Assembly (NCBI GenBank): GCA_000467715.1
Contig: AJFK01000384.1
Span: forward strand, 1-64,000
Direction of reading: 5' to 3'
Source of the DNA: Hysterium pulicare CBS 123377
Lineage: Eukaryota; Ascomycota; Dothideomycetes; Hysteriales; Hysteriaceae
Length of the DNA: 64,000 nt
Below are positions 28,236 through 37,386 of the stretch, piece by piece (the first letter of the stretch is position 1; the number at the start of each line of letters is the position of its first letter). A model generated the notes under the pieces. It had not been told where the DNA came from. It made no database searches and saw only the letters and a program-made list of their open reading frames with translations. The position numbers and the translations under genes were made by a program.

Positions 28236-29839
28236 TCAGTCACCCATCAAATCAACTCCCACCCCCTTCAAAGCTGTCACAGCCCAATCGGGAATTTTCC
28301 TCTTATCATCATATAGCTTTCCAAAGAACTCTTTCACGAATGCCGGATACCTGTCTTCAATGATCGCTTGTCGAGCCAACTTCATCAGGTTGAGCTGATA
28401 ATGGACGTTGTGCATCGTGAGAAGATGCGCACCAGCGGTTTCTTTTGCTGTAACGTGATAGATGTATGCACGTGTGATGCCTAGGCCGCCTTCGGATTCA
28501 GGACGGCAGCATATGCAATGACACCCTTCTTCTATCTGGGAGAAATCTTCCGCGTAGGCGGCATTGCGGAGATTGAGTACGCCGTATGCTGTTATTGCGT
28601 TGCCAAATCTCTACTTGCCATATTAGAATAATACTATCATCAGATGAGAGAAAACTTACTGCAGTCCTCGTAGGCCAGACGCAATCGAACATGTCCGCAC
28701 CTAAAGCAATGGAGACGACCAAATCTTCAGGATACCCCTTGGAAAGTCAGCAACTGCTCGGACTGGTTACGGAAGAACACCTACAACGCCCATAACATAT
28801 CTCGGCTTCCTTTCCGGGAGAAGACTTGTGCATGCATCCACTACCCTACAATAACTAGCCTTCTCCTCGCCTCCCGAAAGGCCTCCGATGGCTATTCCAG
28901 GTGTATCCCTCGCCACCATTTCTTTCGTGCATTCCTTACGAAGTTCCAAATCCAGGCCTCCTTGTATAATGCAAAACAGATTCTGTCTCTCTGGATATTT
29001 GTGTGCTGCGATACACCGATCTAACCATCGTACGGAGCGTTGCATGGCCTCCTTCATGCGGGCTAAATCGGGAGACGTGGTTGCGATAACATCGTCGAGC
29101 TGCATGATAATATCTGAGCCGATGGAGTTCTGAAGGTCGATGGAGTGTTCGGGAGTTAGGAGCCTGCTCCGGCAATTAATCATCGAGTTCGCGAGGCGAG
29201 CGGGAAGCATACATGGGCGTTCCATCGTGGGGACTCAAAAACCTGACTCCTTCCTCTGTAACTTTGGCTAACTTGAGAAGCGACACCATCTGAAAGCTGA
29301 CTTCGGCGTCAGCTATCACAGCTCTATCGGTAAACTGGGATGGGTCACCAACCCACCACTATCTGCGAATCCCAATCAGCATATTATTTTCCCTCCAAGC
29401 CCACACGGATTATACGAGAAGGAGCAAGCACCTGTGAGTATATTGTGTGGCCATGATTGGAATTTATGTGCGCCTCCTATCGCGTCGAGAGTAGCTTGTC
29501 CAGGCTTTAGGCCGCTGAAATGCTCCGAATCAGACTGTCGTGCTCATTAGATGCTCCACAGACTGCGCTTACAGGTGATAGGTATTGTTGAGACACAGTC
29601 GACACCCTGATTCTTCCAGTTGTTCTGGTGTGAGGCCTTTGAGCGAAGCTTGAGTAGCTACGGGCATAAAGATGGGAAGAGGGACAGGACCGTGGGGCAG
29701 ATGGAGTATCGCGGCGCGGGCTTTTGTCACCTAGCATTTGGGGATTAATAACAAGCTAAGATATAGGGGAATGAGTATATACAGAGCATTTTGCCAAAAG
29801 CTCATAGGTGAGCGCTGAAGGCATAGGAACGGGCGGCAT
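28236..29839 (-). CDS. QTRT1: Queuine tRNA-ribosyltransferase catalytic subunit
   Basis: Catalytic tRNA-guanine transglycosylase, which swaps guanine 34 for queuine in tRNAs with GUN anticodons. Eight minus-strand exons were assembled: 29783-29839, 29573-29730, 29432-29514, 29353-29362, 29213-29296, 28785-29163, 28660-28737 and 28236-28610. They total 1224 nt and encode 407 residues, with every junction in phase. Landmarks are [42 protein letters not shown] (base-binding Asp), [36 protein letters not shown] (nucleophile Asp), and zinc ligands CHCICC with a later His. The fourth exon is only 10 nt and encodes part of the invariant DSGG; its downstream donor is GTTGGT. Fungi that use this enzyme depend on salvaged queuine. 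Converges with kinase-like gene 5. Confidence 0.93.
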
Positions 29840-30073
29840 GATGTGTGGTCGAAGATGCTGCTGCAGAAAAAGTGTAGAATCGAGGTCTGTGCACCTTCGC
29901 TTGTTCACGTGCACTCGCGTTTCGCGTTTCGTCTACGAAGAAAGCTTTTGTCTAACAGACATGTGGATTCTTGCATGATGATACGGAATCAACACAGACA
30001 TGAGGAACCAAATCAATTTGTGCCCTTCACATGTCTTCTAGGCGTATTCGCCGGTGAATCCCAAACGATACTT
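29840..30073. other. Short intergenic region
   Basis: Upstream of TGT and downstream of the GFA-domain gene. No gene or motif recognised. Confidence 0.4.
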
Positions 30074-31219
30074 TCAGCTCCTAGCTCCCGCCTCCTCACT
30101 TTCAATCCTCCTCCAATTCTTAGGATAACCTCTTTCAATTCTCCACTCCTCCGCCTCTTTCTCGACATTCTCTACCAACTTTTCCCTCCACCCACCCTTT
30201 ACATCATCCCTCCAAGTCAATTTGCCACCGAATGACCATGATAAGAGGCTTTCTGCTCTGGCACCGTCCTCCGCCTCAAGCAATCCAATTGCCACATCGA
30301 CGGCATTGGGACGATCGTCCACAGCATAGAAGACGCATGCAGAGCACGTACTGCAGAAATATCTTTGCACATCGGGGGAAGAGGTATAGTATGCCAAAGT
30401 CCCCATGTCAGGGTCCTTAGCATCGACAGCCGCCTTGAGTGCCGAACTATCTTTTGGAAAGGCCTTCTTGCCTGCGGACGACGCCACGAACGAGATGTTC
30501 GAAAGGTTGGAATAAGTCCAATGAACGATATCGACACCCGAGTTCAGTCGGCAAGAATCGCACGCATCGAATGTAGCAATGCTCTTATGAGTTTTTGGGT
30601 CGACGAACCAGGGCAATTCTTCCCGCTTCTTTCCTTCGTAATTACCGCGGCCAAGCGCGAAATTCACGCCCTTGCAGTGGCATCGGAAGTGAATCTGATC
30701 GGGTCCAGGTTTTGCTTCGTATCCCGTAAGTGACGAGATGGAGGGCCAGTCGTTAGGCACTTCTTCGCCGGTGGAAAGCGTTTTGAAGCGCCTCGCTTCG
30801 CTCCCATCTTGATTTGGTTGTCGAAACCACATGGACGCACCTCCATCTTTGGTATCATCAACGAAGATGTGACTTTCAATTTTGATCAAATCGACATCTA
30901 GATTTGCAAGTGTGCCCACAAATGGTGAAATGTCCTTCCGTTTCAGATTCTCAAAGAACATAGGCGTAGAACATGTTCTACAAAAGTGGACTTTCATGTT
31001 TGGTGAGAAGTCGTACTGCTGAAGTCGCGAAGTGTCGACATGCTCGCGAGGCTCAGGCCAGGGCGTGTCAATCGAATAGAGCGCGCCTGTCAAACGTCTG
31101 CAGCTGTCGCAGTGGCAAAGGACTGCTGGTAGTGGTAGCTTGGAAGAAGGTATGGTAGCAGTGAATGTCTGAGCCTTGCAGAGGCAGCAAGCTTCGATAG
31201 TGATGGTAGTTTCCGCCAT
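30074..31219 (-). CDS. Tandem GFA/CENP-V domain protein
   Basis: Single exon, 381 residues from the Met at 31219; the open frame extends 11 codons further up to 31252, but MAETTITIEACCLCKA is the usual domain start. It holds two glutathione-dependent formaldehyde-activating (GFA/CENP-V) domains. The first has CCLCKAQTF, CHCDSCRRLTGALY and FCRTCSTPMFF. The second, after about residue 190, has RCHCKGVNFAL, CDSCRLNSG and YFCSTCSACVFY. Each set supplies the cysteines that bind structural and catalytic zinc in this fold. Double-GFA proteins are known in fungi, but their substrates are not established, and the formaldehyde activity of the founding enzyme has been questioned. Cytosolic by appearance. 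Confidence is high for the domains and low for the reaction. Confidence 0.88.
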   Translation of the reverse strand: MAETTITIEACCLCKAQTFTATIPSSKLPLPAVLCHCDSCRRLTGALYSIDTPWPEPREHVDTSRLQQYDFSPNMKVHFCRTCSTPMFFENLKRKDISPFVGTLANLDVDLIKIESHIFVDDTKDGGASMWFRQPNQDGSEARRFKTLSTGEEVPNDWPSISSLTGYEAKPGPDQIHFRCHCKGVNFALGRGNYEGKKREELPWFVDPKTHKSIATFDACDSCRLNSGVDIVHWTYSNLSNISFVASSAGKKAFPKDSSALKAAVDAKDPDMGTLAYYTSSPDVQRYFCSTCSACVFYAVDDRPNAVDVAIGLLEAEDGARAESLLSWSFGGKLTWRDDVKGGWREKLVENVEKEAEEWRIERGYPKNWRRIESEEAGARS

Positions 31220-31409
31220 GTCAAATACGACCGGCTTCTTGAGAAGTTTCAAGCAATCGATGCTATGGATGAAGGCTTAGGGTCTAGATATAGAGCCAGT
31301 TCGGATGGCTGGACGAAGTACAGATAGGGCGTGGACGTACATGGCTTGCGGGGTCGTGAAGCGCGTCGTGATTGGTTCCTGGAGCATCCAATGCAGTAAC
31401 TCTGACTCC

Positions 31410-31580
31410 TCATACTTGGCAAGCGATTGGAGACATGGCGAATAAACCTGCGTCACAGACAAGGGCGAGAAAGCGAATTACGATACCCAGGCACAGGAAA
31501 TCACGTTTACAAACAATGCCTGTATTAATTCCCATGCCCCCTGCAGTCAGCATAATTCCAACGATACCACCCAAGAACAT
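31410..31580 (-). CDS. Possible small hydrophobic protein
   Basis: A 56-codon minus-strand frame, with two strongly hydrophobic segments (MFLGGIVGIMLTAGGMGI and LGIVIRFLALVCDAGLFA) separated by a short CKRD link. It could encode a two-helix membrane protein. It is unsupported by splice signals or by recognised relatives, and the plus strand is also open here. Kept only as a candidate. Confidence 0.2.
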   Translation of the reverse strand: MFLGGIVGIMLTAGGMGINTGIVCKRDFLCLGIVIRFLALVCDAGLFAMSPIACQV

Positions 31581-32354
31581 GGTAGGGACGGGAAAGCCAT
31601 TTGTGTCCCTCCGCCGAGCTCAAGCGTATTCAGGAAACAACAACAACTAGTTGAGCAGTCAAGCTCATGATGCGGACACCTTCGATTGCGTAATCTGCTG
31701 TGCTTGCAACGCTTCGCCTCTCCATCAAGAACTCATGGCCATTTGCTATGCGGATAATTTAGATTTACCTTGGAGCTTAAATACGCATTCGAGTGTGTTC
31801 TAACGGGATCGAGGTATCGAGTCCCAAGTCTACTGATATATCCCCTAGGCTCCTTCAATCTTCCTTTATCGTCGAGTAGGGCTTGGTGAAGATGCCACAA
31901 ATGCGGACTTTCCAACGACCAATCTATCCATATGCCACAATGCTGTCGAAAGACCCTTAGCTGTGAAACATTCAGCCTTTCCGTAATCGAGACTGTATGC
32001 TCTCGGGACGGGTCGACTCGAAATGAATGGGGTTGTCGAGCAAGCTGATGAATAAAGATCTCCGCTGCCTGGAGGCAGGCGACTTGCAATTACCAACCCC
32101 GACATATCGGACCAGTGCTAGAATGAAAAGATAGCCGTTTAGCTAGGCTTCAGCAGCTAAAATGCCGAGAGAGGTTTGCTTGTTTATGAAGTCGACCTAG
32201 GAACGTCGAAATGTGGGATGTTTACGGATGCTTATGAATATTTCGCTCATGATTCGCAACGAGATGGTGCAAAAAGGAACGTTGCGAGTACTCTCTATTG
32301 ACTAAGAAATAAGCGTACCTATTTCATGCCAGAACAAGCTATTGAGGAGAACCA
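31581..32354. other. Intergenic downstream of the HET gene
   Basis: A 118-codon minus-strand open frame (31733-32089) has no recognisable features. Nothing else seen. Confidence 0.4.
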
Positions 32355-34286
32355 TCAGCATATCACGATCTCATGAAAGTCTTCCTTGCCGACGGCTTCC
32401 ATGTGCTCACCCCTCATGATTCCATGTATGTATGCTTCGCCAATATTCTTGTAACCTTGGACGTTTTCAAGTTGCCTCAATATGAAGGGAACCTTGGCTC
32501 CGGATACTATCCAGCATTCATCTCCTCGTTGCATCATACTTGGTCCTAGGCCAATATGTCCATGCCGAGTACAGAATATGACCCGGCCTTCGGCGCGGAG
32601 CTGAAGGTCGGCCAAAAATATACTCTCATCGCCGCCTTTTCCTTTTTCTCTCAGCTGTTCTAATACACGTGGTACTAGGTTGAGTTTCGAAGCTATCGCT
32701 TTTCGAAGACGATAGGCATACATGTTCGCCTCGTGTTGATCAGGATCGTTCTCTGCAGGGTGAATATTGGTCAATCCGGCAGTAAGCGCATATGAGAATG
32801 AGGGCTGATCCGGTCGTAAATGAGGAGACCTCTTCACTGTATACTGCGTGTACATATGCCAAATATCTTCCAAAGGGTTCCGTGTCAAGTTCTCCTCGGG
32901 CGAAGAGCCACTAGTGAATAGCCCATCTCCAGTACCGCATATGACAGGTGAAAGCCAATCAACGGCATCGTAGAGGAGACCATCCACATGCATCTTATCA
33001 TCTGATATCTTGAACGCCGGGAGTGAAGATCCAGATACAGAGTAGAAAAACATGCCTGATATTCCGAAAGGAGAAACTGAATGATCAAAGTCCCAACGAG
33101 GTACCCATGATGGATGATGTTTTAGTTCGGCGTCATCTGTATGACAGACATACGATAACACATCAAAATTCTTAGTTAGACCTAATGCATTGCGTGCACA
33201 TTCTGTGTAGACTTCTTTAAGCGATTTTTCGTAGTCTGGCTGGATTACAGTTTTGCGATTTTCCGAATAGTTGGAACGGTAGTCTAAATAGGGAAGCGTG
33301 TCGCCGGTAAATGTTTGAAAAGCAGATGGATGGCCCAAGAAAGCATATACGTGATCCCTGGGATTTGAACATTTCACACCTCTTGCCGTTGCGAGAACCT
33401 CAAGGAAGGAGAGTTGATCAGATGGCGTTTCCGTCACTCCTACCCTGGTTGAAAGCCAGTAATCACCCGCAAGGTATTGTTGCCGGACATCTAAACCGAA
33501 ATAGTTGCAGATGAGATTCCCTCTTGTGGCGAGCCACCTGATGAACGGTAGGTATTCTGTAAGGTGTAGTTCTGTGTTGCCACATACAAACCATGCTTGA
33601 GCTGCGAGTCCAATTTCCTGGATCACCCAAGCGCGATGGAACCACTTCCGGCCCATGAATTTGGCCAAATTCTCCCATCTAGCGGAGTCATAGTTGGGCA
33701 GATCATCCAGTGAAACAAGGGGTACCATATCGTAGTGGCCATAAGTCTGTTCCTGTTTGTAAACTGTCCTCGTCGTTTCGGTTATCAATGCAAAAGCATC
33801 AGCAGCGTCATGTTCGATATTGAGGCCACGGCGAGTAAGGATGTCATCGGGCTCGACTTCATCCAAACCCAGCCATACAATAACTCGGCTGGCATGCCAA
33901 TAGATCAACCCCATCATACTGACTTGTGTCTTGCGCTCTGCAAGATCTTTTTGGTTGATGCAGGCCGCATCAGCCCACAGATACCTGGATTCCGTAGGCC
34001 AACGTAGCCTTCGTAGAGCATCCCCCAGATTTTTCGTGATTTTCAGGAGGCCTCTGCCGCAGTCGATGTCCACGGTGTTAGTTTCATCGCCCCAAACATA
34101 AGAAATCGCATCGTATGATGGAGCCTCCTCGAGCGGCACTGACAAAAGTCGACAGAGGATCTTGGTATCCTCATACTTTCCGGGGAGCAACAGAAGTAGC
34201 CTGATGCAATCGTGACGGGGTAAGGGCTGATACTGATAGCGCACGGCCTGAGACTGGTGATGATCTTGTACAATAGACATTCGCAC
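32355..34286 (-). CDS. HET-domain (heterokaryon incompatibility) protein
   Basis: Single exon, 643 residues. The HET domain lies roughly at 50-240 and carries its usual blocks: the start APSYDAISYVWGDET, then LRRLRWPTESRYLWADAACI, INQKDLAERKTQVSMMGLIY and VIVWLG. Fungal HET proteins take part in non-self recognition and regulated cell death after hyphal fusion; most genomic copies are uncharacterised. The C-terminal 400 residues hold the block LATARGVKCSNPRDHVYAFLG common to HET proteins and no second recognisable domain, so it lacks the NACHT or WD40 parts of the NLR-like members. It is divergent from the Cuz1-type gene. Its closeness to the kinase-like cluster (4.3 kb, two conserved genes between) may be chance. 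Confidence 0.9.
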   Translation of the reverse strand: MRMSIVQDHHQSQAVRYQYQPLPRHDCIRLLLLLPGKYEDTKILCRLLSVPLEEAPSYDAISYVWGDETNTVDIDCGRGLLKITKNLGDALRRLRWPTESRYLWADAACINQKDLAERKTQVSMMGLIYWHASRVIVWLGLDEVEPDDILTRRGLNIEHDAADAFALITETTRTVYKQEQTYGHYDMVPLVSLDDLPNYDSARWENLAKFMGRKWFHRAWVIQEIGLAAQAWFVCGNTELHLTEYLPFIRWLATRGNLICNYFGLDVRQQYLAGDYWLSTRVGVTETPSDQLSFLEVLATARGVKCSNPRDHVYAFLGHPSAFQTFTGDTLPYLDYRSNYSENRKTVIQPDYEKSLKEVYTECARNALGLTKNFDVLSYVCHTDDAELKHHPSWVPRWDFDHSVSPFGISGMFFYSVSGSSLPAFKISDDKMHVDGLLYDAVDWLSPVICGTGDGLFTSGSSPEENLTRNPLEDIWHMYTQYTVKRSPHLRPDQPSFSYALTAGLTNIHPAENDPDQHEANMYAYRLRKAIASKLNLVPRVLEQLREKGKGGDESIFLADLQLRAEGRVIFCTRHGHIGLGPSMMQRGDECWIVSGAKVPFILRQLENVQGYKNIGEAYIHGIMRGEHMEAVGKEDFHEIVIC

Positions 34287-34786
34287 AAACGGCGGTAACG
34301 TGTAGAGGATGTGAGGACATGATAGTTACCAGGGAGAGAAGAAACCTATTGCTATTTATCTGAACAAACCAGCACCGGCCTTCTGATCTTCGATCAGGCT
34401 GAAAGGTGTGCTATGCTGTGCAGCTGCGGCGGCGCGTAAATCCTGGGCAGTACGCGCTCAAGGATGCCCCAGTCTCTAGAGCGCTCCCATAGTGCCATAA
34501 GATACCACCGTCGAGCGAGTTAGCATCAAAAGCTAGCATCATTGTAAAGCTGTGGTGGCCTCTAACCTCGTGAGAGACGAGATGTGAGATGATAGAATTA
34601 CTGTTGTATTTGCGTGTGATGGCGCGCTAAGGATTGCGCAAGCGTCGGTGCCGTGAACTCGCCGCCTTCAGCTCAGCCTTACGAAGTTCATCGCCGCCTT
34701 CTCGTTCCTTCGAGCAAGTACACGTCCATTAATCATCCCAACTTCGCCTTGGCTTCACGAATATAAGCCCATAATCCACTTCAACC
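34287..34786. promoter_or_regulatory. Divergent promoter region of HET and Cuz1-type genes
   Basis: 500 bp between two outward-facing starts. No coding sequence. Specific sites could not be assigned. Confidence 0.4.
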
Positions 34787-35809
34787 ATGGCGTCTCCATC
34801 ATCTGCTCCAGTCGTTGGTCCGCAAAGCTACACAGAAATGGCTACCGGCGATGTTGAAGCAATCGGGGCCCACTGTCAGATGGCCTTCTGCCACCAGCTT
34901 GACTTTCTTCCCTTTCGCTGTGAGAGTTGTAAAGGGTGAGCGCGTCATGATCTTCGGTCTGAACGGACATAATGCTAACCCAGCTTCAGTACATTCTGTC
35001 TCGATCATCGCTTGGAAACTTCACATTCCTGTCCAAACGCCGGTGCCTGGGCTCGCGCTCGTCGCGAGGCTGCCTCTAGAGACAAACTGGCACCAAAGCC
35101 CTCACTGTTAACGCACGAGGAACAGTGCTATGAACCATCCTGCAAAACCCTCATCAATACCCCCCGGACACCAGGCGTCCACTGCACGACTTGCAATCGG
35201 CATTACTGTCTGAAACATCGCATGCAGGAGGATCATGACTGCAAGAACCTCAAACCGATCGGCGCCCGTCCGAGTAATATTCAGGCACAGCGAGAGCGAG
35301 GGATGGCAGCTTTGTCTAAACTCAAGGCATGGGCAGACAACAAGAAGGCTGCATCCGCTAATAATGATCTTCCAAAGACTTCAGGTTTCGGACTAAGCTT
35401 ACGGAAGAAACCAACAAACGCCTCGTCTAGTTCTGGCAAAGCATCACTTGCCGAAGTGAATAATCTCAAGCGGACAGCTAAAGGTGAACCTTCGATACCC
35501 CAAGAGAAGCGTGTCTATCTGCACGTCGAAGCCTCCGCGGACACGACGAAATCGAAATACCCCACGGGCAAGTTCTTTTACAATAAGGAATGGATCGTGG
35601 GTCGAGTATTGGATGTAGCAGCGAAGGCATTGCAGGTTGAGAATGTGAATAATCGCGGTAGCGGAGAGGTTGATAAACTGCGGGTCTTCCATGTTGAGGG
35701 TGGAAGGCTTCTGGAGTTCAACGAAAAGATAGGAGCACCGTGTCAAAACGGGAACACTATAGTACTGCTCAGAGGTGTTGGTCCCGCTGTGCCGGACCTA
35801 ATAGGGTGA
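34787..35809 (+). CDS. CUZ1: AN1-type zinc finger protein with ubiquitin-like end (Cuz1/ZFAND1 type)
   Basis: Two exons, 34787-34935 and 34984-35809 (donor GTGAGC, acceptor CCCAG), give 324 residues. Two AN1 zinc fingers occupy about 18-58 and 85-130; the first has CESCK and FCLDHRLETSHSC, the second has CTTCNRHYCLKH and EDHDC. A basic linker follows. The C-terminal 110 residues (VYLHVEASADTTKSKYPTGK to RGVGPAVPDLIG) resemble the ubiquitin-like domain of yeast Cuz1 and human ZFAND1. Those proteins recruit Cdc48/p97 and the proteasome, and help survival under arsenite stress and stress-granule clearance. Domain order and length fit, so orthology is likely but inferred. The first exon ends inside the first finger, and the splice restores the Cys/His spacing, supporting the model. 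Confidence 0.85.
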
Positions 35810-36120
35810 GGAACGTGCCTCTCTGGAGATGGAGCTTGGCATGGGTTGAAATAGAGAATGAGTTGATGATAATGAGCGCGGAGTACTGGGTCACCAACCA
35901 TTCTGAGTGATTTTGCATAGTGAGTATTAGCGTACGGTTCCAATGATACCAATCTCATTAGTTTTCCAAATCTATTTTATTTCCATCTAAATCTTTTGGA
36001 AAAGACCTTCTCCGCTGGCTGGCGAGACCATGACCCAACGGAACGCGTTTCTTTCTTCTCACTCATCTCTATTTTCTCCCAACGACCTCACCACTGGTTC
36101 CAAAACCATACACCAGCATT
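35810..36120. other. Convergent intergenic region
   Basis: 3' sides of the Cuz1-type gene and the GNAT pseudogene. Nothing else seen. Confidence 0.4.
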
Positions 36121-36804
36121 TCACCCCATCGCCTTCCCATCATGATCCGCATCCTGATGGACCCACAAACCCCTTTCATCAACCTCCCCCACTCCCACAA
36201 CAATCTCCCCGCAAACTCTAAACCCAAAATGCTCATACACCCTTCTCGCATGCTCATTCGTCGCCTCCAACTACACAGGAAAACCCTCCTCCTTCGCCCT
36301 CTCAATACCCCATGTGATCAGACTGGACACTGCACCGGGTGTAGAGTCACCCGCTGCGCGTACGATGATGTGGACGTAGTAGTATTTACGAACTCCGAGT
36401 ACTCGGAACTTAATAGCGCGGGATTGCTGATCATATTCCATAAATGGTCGCGTTGATTCGGAAGTTATTGCTCGGGGGCCGCGGGGATGTGTTGGCGTGA
36501 ACCAGATTGCTGCTGCGGCGAAAGAGTCTGGTTCTCCGACAGGTACTTCATCAAATTCATTGGCTTTTGGTATTATTAAGTCTACAGCGTTTTGCGCGAT
36601 GCTTTTTGAGACGGGTGGCCGTATGTTCTCGATGACTTGCGGCAGGGTGAGAGTATCCGAATTTGAGAGGTGTAGTTCGGCGGCTGTGAGGTAGCGTTCC
36701 ATAGGGTCATCGGAGGCGATAAAGGAATTGGCTATGGTGGAGAGGAGGGATTCTAGAGCGGAGATGGATGAGGGGAGATGAATTGGGCTTGGAAGGGCAG
36801 ACAT
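36121..36804 (-). pseudogene. GNAT-family N-acetyltransferase with one in-frame TAG
   Basis: The open part, 36274-36804, encodes 177 residues with the GNAT order: N-terminal helices, AAIWFTPTHPRGP, a central strand with KFRVLGVRKYYYVHIIVRAA, and GAVSSLITWGIERAKEEGFPV. A TAG follows at 36271-36273 (minus strand). After it the same frame continues with LEATNEHARRVYEHFGFRVC to 36121, which is the conserved end of the acetyl-CoA binding fold. Relatives normally have Trp at the stop position (PVWLEATNEHA), so a single TGG-to-TAG change explains it. Without the last 50 residues the fold would be incomplete. This makes it a recent pseudogene, or an assembly error. The substrate is unknown; fungal GNATs of this style are common and mostly uncharacterised. 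Confidence 0.75.
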
Positions 36805-37386
36805 GATGCTACAAGCTACTGGGTTGAAGAGGTTATTGTTTAATTACGGGAGGCTGAAGAGGCTCACGAGAGGAAAATTAGGAGGAAGTTGAAAACTTAT
36901 AAAAATGCCTCTGACCTAGATCGATACTCATGACTCAAAAGCGCGAAGTCAGAATGAAAAAAGTATGTTGGAGATGGAAGTAAGAAGAGGTCAAACGCGG
37001 ATGTAGTTTCCATCCTCAAAGTCTCTCAGCTTTTCAGAAACCCACCAATCCATCAGGAGAGAGAAGCTGGACAAGTTTGCGGTGTTCATCACACCTAGAG
37101 AAGACATAAATCTAGGCCGGCATCGTGAGATGGAAGCGTTGATATCCTTGGGCCAGGTTCAATCAATCGCGTCAAAGCGTCGTTGAATAGAATGACCATG
37201 GCAAGCCCCTCCGGAAAAATTGGGCACTCTCCGCCGAGGAGAACCTTGTCTCCACCACACATCTCCCGCGACAGCGAATGATCAGCAATAAATGCCCCTC
37301 ATGCTTCATACTAGGCCTAGGACAAAGACCGACAGTCGCCGTTACATCCTTCAATATAAAGAGATGGACATCCTGCAAATCCGCCC
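36805..37386. other. Divergent promoter region
   Basis: 582 bp between the starts of the GNAT pseudogene (minus) and the DUF5695 gene (plus). No coding sequence recognised. Confidence 0.4.

Noticed and set aside
18833-36273. Idea that TAG is read as an amino acid in this genome
   Set aside because: TAG is the natural terminator of EMC4, the permease, GH16 and the aminopeptidase, and the lost residues differ (Gln, Trp).
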